Below, in pieces: positions 7,405 through 15,290 of a stretch of DNA of 15,290 bases (positions are counted from its first letter, which is position 1; each line of letters starts with the position of its first letter). The DNA is from Halocafeteria seosinensis (lineage: Eukaryota > Sar > Bigyra > Bicosoecida). The position numbers and the translations under genes were made by a program. The DNA is taken from assembly GCA_001687465.1 (NCBI GenBank), contig LVLI01000851.1:1-15290 (forward strand), written 5' to 3'. Below the pieces are notes generated by a model that had not been told where the DNA came from, searched no databases, and worked only from the letters and a program-made list of their open reading frames with translations.

Positions 7405-7994
7405 ATGGGAAGCTCCATCTCCCAACAACCGACCGAAAATGCCACCACCACGGTGGATGTCGAATATGTATGTACCGACAACTCACATGAGTTCATGGTG
7501 CGAATCAAGTACTAATGTATACCGCTTTGCTTGCTTGCTTTTGAAATTCTGCAGTGTAGTCAATGAGGGTACGCCGCTCTTCTGCATTGATCTAGGATGG
7601 AAGGATGGTGCCCTATTTAGCGACTCCTTCTCCTTTGCAGATATTCAAAGAAATGCAGGGAACTCCAAGAGAGATTTGCGGAAACGGACAAGATTGCGGT
7701 TAATGGAAAAACCGGCCGAACGTGAGTTTCTATTGAAGCTGACGATTCGTTTCACCTTGCACACACAACATACGCGGATGCAGTGGCTCATACGAAGTGG
7801 TAGTTGACGGGAAGTACGTGGCTCACTCAAAACTAAAGTCCAAAGAATTCCCCGATTTCAGCAAATTGGCCGACGTAGGTGTATCTATAATTTACAAAAA
7901 AGTACACCCACTAATTTACTCGTTTGCGTTGTTGCAGGAAATTGCTGAATTCGACAAGACCAAAACAGCACCGAGTCATTGGACGGCCGCATAA
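7405..7994 (+). CDS. SELENOW: Selenoprotein W (Rdx family, CxxU redox motif), five exons
   Basis: Proposed exons are 7405-7467, 7555-7568, 7641-7721, 7784-7874 and 7938-7994, all with GT-AG introns of 62-87 nt (donors gtatgt, gtacgc, gtgagt, gtaggt). Introns 1 and 4 carry TACTAAT- or CACTAAT-like branch points. Joined, they give 101 residues. The core has Y21-C22-S-Q-U25-G-Y-S, where U25 is the TGA at 7564-7566. This matches the YCxxUGY signature of SelW, a thioredoxin-fold thiol oxidoreductase of the cytosol. The C-terminal half fits the Rdx pattern: TGSYEVVVDGKYVAHSK, then FPDFSKLADEIAEF. Exon 2 is only 14 nt and holds both redox residues. The TGA, the micro-exon and the introns hide the gene from simple ORF calling. 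A candidate SECIS lies 57 bp past the stop. The family call is firm; the exact borders of exon 2 are less so. Confidence 0.85.
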
Positions 7995-8296
7995 GTGAAT
8001 GTGTCCAGTAATTCTAGCTACCGATCTAGTTGTCTATGCAGACTAGTGTCATGACGATGCTTTTCCAAATGCCATTGGCAAGAAGAGTATCCGAGACGTC
8101 CGTGCCGGGATGGCTGCTTCCCTGAGGCTTCCTCGGTAACAAGACAAACTAGTTCGTATGGACAGCTTAGATCGTTTAATTAATTCTACATGATAACCCT
8201 CGTTTCATAAGTGTTTCATTTCTCTATCAGCATCTAAATAAGTGCATGGCATAATCTTACACGCAGCGCCTAAGGCTGCGAAGAATGTGACAAGAT
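7995..8296. other. Convergent 3' UTRs of selenoprotein W and HSP90
   Basis: The two genes end towards each other with 302 bp between stop codons. Apart from the SECIS candidate I see no gene. CTAGTTGTCT near 8027-8036 could pair with AGACAAACTAG near 8143-8153 (one bulged A), a possible outer stem around the SECIS region. Confidence 0.45.
8045..8100 (+). promoter_or_regulatory. Candidate SECIS element in the selenoprotein W 3' UTR
   Basis: ATGA at 8051-8054 gives the 5' side of a SECIS quartet and CGAG at 8092-8095 the 3' side. Between them GATGCTTTT (8056-8064) pairs with AAGAGTATC (8083-8091) over 9 bp, including two G-U pairs. Twelve nt after ATGA an AAA run (8067-8069) sits in the apical region, matching the usual ATGA-N12-AA layout. 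Inside the loop CCAA/TTGG could pair further. The stem below the quartet is weak (TGTC with GACG). A SECIS is required to decode TGA as selenocysteine in eukaryotes. Confidence 0.6.
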
Positions 8297-10494
8297 TTAG
8301 TCGACATCCTCCATGCCTCCAGTGTCATCCTCCCCTTGCGATTCAAGAGGAGGTAAGTCACCGAGTTTCTCATCAGCTTCTTCCTCTTCGTCATCGTCTA
8401 CGGAAAGACCAAGCTTAATCAATCTATGGATACGTCCGGCAAACGTGGTTGGTTCATCTAGTGAGAACCCGGACACCAGAAGGGCAGTCTCGTACAGAAG
8501 CCAGATCAGATCCTTAACGGTGTTATCGCTCTTGTCAGCATCTGCCTTTTCTCTCAAAGCGTTAATGATTGGGTGTGAAGGGTTGATCTCCATAGTTTTC
8601 TTCGACGACATATACATGCTCATGGTTGGGTCGCGGAGAGCCTGCGCCTTCATTATACGCTCCATGTTGGCCGACCACCCGTATTCGCCAGTTACCAGAA
8701 TGCAAGGAGAGTCAGAAAGACGGTTCGATACGACGGCCTTCTCAATTTTATCTCCCAACACTTCCTTAATAAGAGTGCACAGACCTTGGGCCTGGGCCTT
8801 CTGTTCTTCGAGTTTCTTTTTCTCATCTTCATCCTCTTCCAAATTGAGGTTTTCCTTCGTCACACAGATGAGCTTCTTGCCATCGTATTCTTTGAGCTGC
8901 TGCACAGCGTATTCATCAATCGGATCGACCATGTACAAGACTTCGTATCCTTTGCGTTTCAATTTCTCCATGAATGGAGCGTTTTCGACTTGCTTCTTGG
9001 ATTCACCAGTAATGTAGTAAATACCTGGCTGGCCTTCTTTCATCCTAGAAACATACTCCTTCAAGCTGGTCATTTCTTCCCCGGACCTGGTGCTCTGGTA
9101 GCGCAACAAATCGGCAAGCTTGCTCCGATTGGTAGAGTCCTCGTGGATGCCGAGTTTGAGGTTTTTGGAGAATTGCTCGTAGAATTTTTGGTATTTCTCC
9201 TCATCTTCAGCAAGTTCCTTGAACATTTCCAGGCACTTCTTAACCAAGTTCTTGCGGATGACTTTCAGAATTTTGTTCTGCTGTAAGGATTCACGGGAAA
9301 TGTTCAGGGGTAAATCTTCGCTGTCTACCACTCCCTTCACAAACGACAGCCATTCGGGCATAAGGTCCTCGCAGTTCTCCATGATGAACACCCTTCGGAC
9401 GTACAGCTTAATGTTGTTCATCTTCTTCTTGGTTCCCTCGAACATATCGAATGGTGCTCTCTTTGGAGTGAAGAGGCAGGCTTTGAACTCCAACTGACCC
9501 TCAACGCTGAAATGCTTCACAGCGAGGTGGTCTTCCCAGTCGTTGGTAAGGCTCTTGTAAAAGGCTGAGTACTCCTCGTCAGTGACATCTTGAGGATTAC
9601 GGAGCCATAGCGGCTTCTGTGTGTTGAGCTGTTCCCAATCGTATTTGACCTCTTTGACCTTCTTCGTTTTCTTCTTCTTCTCTCCCTCTTCGTCTTTCAC
9701 TTCTTCAACCTTCGGCTTGCCATCTTCATCTTTCTCTTCTTCTTCCTCCTCTTCGTCATCGGTAACTTCCTTCTCTTCTGTCTTCTCAACACGCAAGAAG
9801 ATTTTGAAACCAATGAATTCGGAGTGCTTCTTTACGAGATCTTTGATTCTGCGTTCCTCCAAAAACTCCTTCTGATCTTCTTTGAGATGGAGCACGATGC
9901 GAGTACCCCTCCCGAGACGCTCGGTTTCGTCATCCTTCGAGATAGTGAAGGATCCACCAGCGGAAGATTCCCACTTGTATTGTTCATCATCGTTGTGTTT
10001 GGTGTATACCACTACCTTATCAGCAACAAGGTAAGCAGAATAAAATCCAACACCAAACTGCCCAATCATGGAGATATCAGCGCCGGCTTGAAGAGCTTCC
10101 ATGAACATCTTTGTACCTGATTTTGCGATTGTCCCAAGATTGTTCACCAAGTCTTCCTTAGTCATACCAATTCCGTCATCCTCAATAGTGAGCGTATTGT
10201 TTTCACGGTCGGGGATGAGTCGGATGTTCATGTTCTCGTTGTTACGGAGAGCATTGTTATCGACGAGGCTTTCATAGCGAATTTTGTCGAGAGCGTCGCT
10301 CGAGTTGGAGATCAGTTCTCGCAAGAAAATTTCCTTGTTAGAATAGAAACTGCACAAATTAGTAACACACCAGTTCCCAGTTGTAATCGACATAGAACAA
10401 ATCTTGCGAGCACTACATACGTGTTGATGATCAAGGACATCAACTGGTTAATGTCTGCCGAAAAGGCATAAGTTTCTTGGTTCTCCTCACCCAT
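8297..10494 (-). CDS. HSP90: Cytosolic heat-shock protein HSP90, two coding exons
   Basis: Exon 1 is 10421-10494, from an ATG in the context AAGAAAATGG. The intron 10350-10420 has donor gtatgt, acceptor gtgcag and a TACTAAT branch point. Exon 2 is 8297-10349, and the product has 708 residues, the usual length. The N-terminal GHKL ATPase domain has E36 in [13 protein letters not shown] (the catalytic glutamate), the DDGIGMT and GTIAKSGT motifs and [12 protein letters not shown]. An acidic then lysine-rich charged linker (about residues 215-270) leads to the middle domain ([21 protein letters not shown]) and the C-terminal dimerisation domain. The end is MEDVD, a mild variant of the MEEVD tail that docks TPR co-chaperones such as Hop/Sti1. 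HSP90 folds kinases, receptors and other clients in the cytosol. No endoplasmic-reticulum or organelle signal is present. The sequence appears intact. Confidence 0.97.
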
Positions 10495-11811
10495 TTTCTT
10501 TGCGTTCCTGCAATCAGAAATTGGATATGGTAAAGTCAAGAAGTTCATAGAACAAATCGAAGGACGGTCGTTTTAAGGAAACTATTGCCTCATTCGCAGC
10601 TCCTATGAGTGGCCTCAACACTGGAACATCTTCGCATTATCATATCGAAGCCCCAGTTGGCCCACATGTGGATCGACACCAGTAGTAATGGGACACTTCC
10701 ACGTTCCACGTCCTTATGGAACAAACTCTGGTTGAAGGTCCTTCAGGCTGAAGTTCCGATATCGTCGATCTACTAATGCACCCTCCCCTCCCTTAGGCAC
10801 CTCACGTATTCGTCTTTCAGTTTTGTCCCCAGCTAAAGGGGTGGCCTTGCATGGCATATTCGCCTACGGTAAAGGTAAGTCGTTCAAAGGCGTCACTCAA
10901 GCCGACACCACCCGAAAGGTTCTTGGTCCCCTGCGCGTCCCCTCTGCGGGGATCCCCTGGCCCTTTTGTCGTTTTGGAGTTGAATTCTCCTCGTCGCAAA
11001 CTTCAGGATATACACATCATTTCCTTGCTCCATGACCTACATGAGGTTGTCAATGCGTCCCTCTATCAATCATTGCTTTAGCAAGAGGCTTCCCATTGCC
11101 ATTGGGTCTTCCAAAGTCCCCACATAAGGCCTTTCTTCCATTCATGGAACATTCCAAAATTCCAAAACCCGGGAGCCTCTCTAAGGGGGAACCAAAGGGG
11201 AGAAAAACGAGACGACAAGAAAAGACCTGACATACTTACGTTTAAGCAAGGCCACACGCTATCACTTAAACAGTAAACAAATGAAACACACGGTCGTGTT
11301 TAGCTGAGAAAAGTGCGTCGTAGTCGCAAATTTCGCCACTGAATAGAGCTGTGTATTCGGACAATACACGTCAATTCTTCTTGAACGATCTCTTCGTCTG
11401 CCTCCGGAGAAAGTTGAAGTTACGATACGACGAAAAGATTGTCGTCAAACTTCTGACTCTACAAAGCCGGGAAGTTTGCAGAAGCTGCTCTGACTTCGAT
11501 ATCCTTGAAGTTTCAGCACTGCCGCCTTCCACTTACGCAGAATCCTTCCACGGCACTGCTTCGGAGACGAGCGCAGCAGTCATCCCCGGCTGCGAGCAAC
11601 GAAGCACCCCCTGAACTGGCCGAAAATTTGACATCATCGTGCCCGACGCGGGTAGTTATCGGGTAGTTATAACTGCACTTAGGGCATGTTTATGACACCG
11701 CCCTCAATGACTTTCAATGGAAATATGTCACACCTCAAACTGATTTACCGCTCTCGAAAGTTGTCCTAGTGGAAACTCGTTGCCCGCTTGCAACTGTGTA
11801 CAACTGCTACT
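10495..11811. other. 1.3-kb gene-poor stretch: HSP90 5' region and spacer
   Basis: Directly before the HSP90 ATG, the - strand reads a good acceptor (ttctgattgcag, ending at 10508), so a 5' UTR intron is likely; its donor was not located. The remainder holds frames of 60-90 codons on both strands (for example 10823-11035 and 11351-11614, +) without a recognisable motif, low-similarity GC-rich patches near 10,900-10,960, and a two-unit heat-shock-like palindrome GGAACATTCC at 11146-11155. It must contain the HSP90 promoter. A decayed repeat is possible but could not be shown. Confidence 0.4.
11649..11670. repeat. Two-copy 11-bp tandem repeat
   Basis: CGGGTAGTTAT occurs twice head to tail (11649-11659 and 11660-11670). 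It lies about 140 bp past the stop of the coiled-coil gene, in its likely 3' flank. No function is evident. Confidence 0.6.
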
Positions 11812-13123
11812 CTATCGCTTCATGTGCCTCGACATTAGAGCAATCCCGTCGAGTCCTAGTTTATTTGACAGATGGTGGACAAGACTCACCAGCTTCTCTT
11901 CTCGGCGTTTGCTCTGTTTCAGTTTCGTCTTCATCGCAGTTCTCAGCTCCTGGACCTCTTCGTCGGCCACCTTCTGTAGTCGGGAAAACTCTCCACGAAG
12001 CTGTTCTACTTTCATCCTTAACTCATTCGCTTTGACGTCATCCGATTTCAATGGGGACTCTATCGCTACCACTTTATCACGGTTGCTGCCACGACTGCGC
12101 GAAGGGTATTCGGCTGCGGATGACTCCCTGTGCCCGTTGGCTACGCGTGTTTGCTCCGGAAATTCGCCCGACATTTGCTTCTGCAATGTGAGGATCTTGC
12201 CCTTAAAATGTGACTCTTGCTCCTGCAGTAAACGGTAATTCGAGTATCAATACGTTATGGCAGTCATAGACGCAATTGCTGCGACTCACCTTTCTTTCAG
12301 TCATGAGTGTCTGGATCTGCATTTCCATGGTATCAACTCTGCTCTGTAAGTCTTTGCACTTTTGGCAAGTCTTGCGGCGGGCCCCATTCAACCTCGCTCC
12401 ATGAGCTCCAAAATATCGTTTACCCGGAAGACATGAGGGTGTGTTGATACCATGTTTCCAAGGACTCCGGCCAGGAAATCTGATGGAGTAGGCAAGCCGA
12501 GCAGATATTGTTGCTGGACATGACTTCCGTATTACTGTGCGACTTTTCGAGCTTCCGTTGTGGTCATGATCGCATAAATTTGCCTTTGTTTGGGATGCGG
12601 ATGCTTCTGTTGCTTCTTTATCCACACTCTCCGAGTCAGTGTGATACTGGTGTCCTTCTTCCGTGCTCGTTGATTCCGCCTCGGTTTCGCCTTTCGCGCG
12701 ATCTTTGGGCCCATTCTGCTCAACCTTACCCCATTTAAAGTCTGTACAATACAAGTGTAGCGAACGGTGAATCATCCAGTCGGAAAGAAGTGCTTTCAGT
12801 AAGCTGCTTTCCAGCTTCTGTGCGATCTCATTTATCGCTTCTATATGTAGTGGCGATATGGCTCTCCGATTCTTGTGATCATCTTGGTTATGCAACATCT
12901 TCCTCAGAGCCTCCAAGGAACCTTTTGCAAGGTCCTCAGCTCCTAGAGACAAGAACGTATGTACTTGAGATAAAGCGTCTACGAAAGCATCCTCTGATCC
13001 ACACGATTCAGTCAGCTTATCAAAGTATGACCACCAGTTACGATCATTTGCTTCATCAGATACGGCCTCAAACGTTTGCGTCGCCGTCGGCGTCTCATCC
13101 CCTCCGCTTGAGTCACTTTGCAT
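11812..13123 (-). CDS. Coiled-coil protein of unknown function, two exons
   Basis: Exon 1 is 12290-13123 and exon 2 is 11812-12222, split by a 67-nt intron (donor gtgagt, acceptor ctgcag, phase 0). Both sides keep one frame and give 414 residues. I do not recognise the family. Residues about 20-125 are predicted helical, with WWSYFDKLTESCGSEDAF and a hydrophobic segment near LLKALLSDWMIHRSLHLYC. Residues 125-235 are charged, serine-rich and probably disordered. A CQKC pair precedes a coiled coil that spans the splice junction (LQSRVDTMEMQIQTLMTERK). A second coiled coil near the C-terminus contains MKVEQLRGEFSRLQKVADEE, with a heptad-like spacing of hydrophobics. No membrane segment, signal peptide or catalytic motif is visible. 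The gene lies 306 bp downstream of the polymerase eta stop, on the same strand. A cytoskeletal or centrosomal scaffold is possible but unsupported. Confidence 0.75.
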
Positions 13124-13429
13124 ATTTTTAGTATTCAGTGCAAATGCAGCTTCCTATGCAAGCTTGTCGTTCTTCAACAATTCGCGGAGTCTCAGAGCAC
13201 CAACTGCACTGTCATCGTACAGTGTAGTCCTCGAAAAATCCAGCGTTGCCAACGCGCCATGGCGGAACTCGTAAACTTCAACCTTTCAAGGTCTACTGTA
13301 CATTAGCGCATCTCATGAAAAGTGCACCCACTACGGATATTGCCAGGATGTTATATATATGCCTTCAAACAAAGTTTGTTCTGCATTGATGCCGAAGGTA
13401 CACCCGGCGATGCGATCTGCTCAGACTGG
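13124..13429. other. Spacer between polymerase eta and the coiled-coil gene
   Basis: The 306 bp contain the 3' end of the polymerase eta transcript and presumably the promoter of the coiled-coil gene, both on the - strand. A TATATATATG run occurs near 13352. I see no gene here; short frames are unsupported. Confidence 0.4.
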
Positions 13430-15246
13430 TCACTCGTTGGGGTTGCGAACTCCCATCAGGTTTCGTATATCAGGGAAACCATTCGATGTTTTTCGGCGCT
13501 TACGGCCGTCACCTGCCGAGGCGGCGTTAGTACTACTACCGTCCAAACAGCTGTTCACGTGCTCATTCATTTCGCCAGTGGAGAGCACATCAATGCTCCT
13601 TTTGCAGATAGGGCAAACGAAAGGTTCCGACGAGACTGGCTTGTTCGAAGAGTGACAAAATATCTCAATTACGCCATCCTTATTGTTCTGGGTATCTTCG
13701 GTGGAACATGTATCACTAGGACCACTTAATTCCGCGGAAGGAGAGTCTGTCGACCTCTTGTCCTGGGTCCTTTGAAACATCTGCGATAGATCTTGAAAAC
13801 CATGACTTCCCACTTTTAGAAAGTTCATTGCACTAAGTCCTAGCCGATTGCAGGGAAACAGGTCCCTAGGAGACACGGTGTGGACCAACTGTTTTGCCTT
13901 TTTCAGTAGTTCTCTGAACACAAACCAAACATAATCCAAGAGTTAGTTTGGAATCCTTGGAAACGTATGAAAAACAATGAAACGTAGAGGTACGCACTCT
14001 TTCGAAAGCGCATGAGATGAAGGCATCGAGGTGGCTTTGCTTTTGCCCATATAGGTCCCCTTACCGGCTCCAGTTTTTCTATAATAGAGTGTAAGTGACT
14101 TTGGGTACCGGGAATTTTCTTCAAGCTCCTCGTTAACACCTGCACGCAATCTTGCCCAGCTCTAAGACAGAGTTCTTCAAGGTCCCTATAAGAATGGACA
14201 TACGATCAGTGATCTCGTCCACAAGAATTTGTAGCCACGGGTAAGTCCCCTCATAGTTTTTTACCGGCGAAATACTCTTTACCGACATCATCGACTTAGC
14301 ATCCTTTCTCGGCTGCACTTCAGACGAGTCTTCACCGCGTACTACTCGGTGGATCCTGCAAGCAAGGAAGACGCCAACCATGACACGGCCTGCAGTTGCC
14401 TACCTAGCTGTAAGACGACAATCCCACGTACCAGTCGGCTGTGCTCTCATCAAACACAGTGCGAAGCTGCGTCAAGGACAGTTGCTGCGCTTCGCCTGCT
14501 GTCGACAGCCTAAAATGTTCCATAAGCTGGTTCCCAATCTTTCCTCCGAGGAATCGGATTTTACCTATTGGTAACTCCTTCATAACTTTATCAATGCAGT
14601 GGCTAGTAATAAGCGTCTGTTGATCGGGCTTATTTCTTGCGGACCCCACTTTGGCTAACATCTTGTTCCGTGCCACACCAACTCCTGTTGTGTATCCGAG
14701 CTCGTTGAGGATAGTTCTTCGAAGCGATTGCGCTACATGTGAGCCTATAACTATTGACTGATCCATGAATGACTTAGAATTTAGAATCGGAGTCGCAGTA
14801 GAATCAATATCGTCGCCTTGTACGATATCCGGCATGCACCACCATTCGGGAACTTCATCGAGCTGTATCCATCGTTTGACCACGGACTTCTCGACTTCTG
14901 ATTCATTCCTTGAAGGCACAAAAGCTTCACTATCCATGAGACACCTTTTTGGATTGCCATTAAACCATTTTTCCAGTCGTTCTCTTCGTTCTTGTTGAGC
15001 TTGCTCTGCTTTCCGATGCTGCGCGGATTCTCGATTAACGCATCGCTTAGCATGCTCCATGATTTGTTCAATGGTGATACCATCGCTTTGTCCACCCGAA
15101 ATGGCTTCCCGAATCTCACTGACGATTCCACTCACATCAATGAAAGCTTCGTCCAGGCCAGCCTTCTCTACGTTCTGGACACCCGCAGAGTTTTCCAGCA
15201 ACTTGAAAATACGTTTGCTGGCTTGCCGGTATCGGGCAAGCGATAC
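13430..15246 (-). CDS. POLH: DNA polymerase eta (Y-family translesion polymerase), last four exons, 5' end beyond the window
   Basis: Exons are 14432-15246, 14204-14355, 13998-14139 and 13430-13913, with phases that fit across all three GT-AG introns. They give 530 residues to the stop. The first exon begins after an acceptor (ggatacag), so the N-terminus with the first catalytic DxD is to the right. The palm has LDEAFID (D32, E33 of the visible part), the second metal-binding motif. GVARNKMLAKVGSARNKPDQQT is the conserved palm/thumb region, and KPDQQT favours eta over kappa. LPIGKIRFLGGKIG follows, then W-x5-RG and the little finger. The C-terminus has a ubiquitin-binding zinc finger (13545-13625; CPIC, then HVNSC) and a KRRK nuclear signal. 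The enzyme bypasses UV lesions at stalled forks after binding ubiquitinated PCNA. The finger is C2HC (UBZ4-like) rather than the C2H2 usual in eta. Confidence 0.9.
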
Positions 15247-15290
15247 CTGTATCCAATAGTGCATTTCAAATGCAATGAATTACTTGCTGC

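Noticed and set aside
7439-7807. A 122-codon + strand frame across the selenoprotein W locus
   Set aside because: It runs through two proposed introns and shows no family pattern, while the spliced reading in other frames gives a clear Rdx protein.
8313-10120. Long + strand frames opposite HSP90 (serine- and phenylalanine-rich proteins)
   Set aside because: They are antisense shadows of the HSP90 coding exon, and their low-complexity composition mirrors its acidic/lysine linker.
10391-10558. CATAGAACAAATC present twice (10391-10403 and 10546-10558), in HSP90 intron 1 and the upstream 5' region
   Set aside because: A 13-nt exact repeat is expected about once by chance in a window of this size, and no further similarity extends it.
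10817-11081. Overlapping frames near 10,820-11,080 as a retrotransposon remnant
   Set aside because: No reverse transcriptase, integrase or gag motif, and no LTR pair, was visible on either strand.
11146-11155. GGAACATTCC as a heat-shock element for HSP90
   Set aside because: Only two of the three or more needed units are present in register and it lies about 650 bp from the ATG, so it is noted as weak.
11351-11614. 87-codon + strand frame as a small gene
   Set aside because: No motif, no splice support and no recognisable neighbour relation; the frame is open by chance length.
1-15290. CRISPR arrays, tRNA or rRNA genes
   Set aside because: No regularly spaced repeats, cloverleaf with T-loop GTTCRA-type box, or rRNA-like core was found on either strand by eye.

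Overview
The window joins two kinds of DNA. Bases 1 to about 6,500 are AT-rich, intron-free and tightly packed, and they look like the right-hand part of an integrated Polinton/Maverick or polinton-like virus (PLV) element. Bases from about 6,600 to 15,290 are nuclear DNA of ordinary base composition, with genes split by short GT-AG introns (about 40 to 115 nt). The host is a eukaryote. A selenocysteine-containing selenoprotein W, short introns with TACTAAT-like branch points, a cytosolic HSP90 ending in MEDVD and a kinase fragment of tyrosine-kinase-like type would all fit a stramenopile or another protist. I cannot resolve the species, and the stramenopile placement is inference.

Element (left). 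The + strand carries the C-terminal part of a protein resembling the poxvirus/NCLDV late transcription factor VLTF3 (cut by the left edge), a probable penton (minor capsid, single jelly-roll) protein and a short basic, glycine-rich protein resembling adenovirus pVI-type membrane-active virion proteins. The - strand carries a retrovirus-type integrase with a C-terminal chromodomain and a protein-primed family B DNA polymerase. That polymerase has an unusual N-terminal extension with a candidate OTU/papain-like cysteine protease centre and a zinc knuckle. It is broken by one frameshift between its exonuclease and polymerase halves. The two convergent gene blocks meet at a perfect 10-bp hairpin. 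The major capsid protein, packaging ATPase and maturation protease expected of such elements would lie to the left of the window. An N at 6470 sits beside the element/host boundary.

Host (right). Next to the element is a decayed 3' piece of a protein kinase gene (-). After it comes a five-exon selenoprotein W gene (+) with an in-frame TGA in a CxxU motif and a candidate SECIS hairpin in the 3' UTR. A two-exon HSP90 gene (-) is convergent with it. About 1.3 kb of gene-poor DNA follows, then a two-exon coiled-coil protein of unknown function (-), and finally the last four exons of DNA polymerase eta (-) with a C2HC ubiquitin-binding zinc finger. The start of that polymerase gene lies beyond the right edge.

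The host genes do not form one pathway. The element genes together form a virion-making, self-integrating unit: polymerase and integrase for replication and insertion, penton and pVI-like protein for the particle, and the VLTF3-like protein for late transcription.
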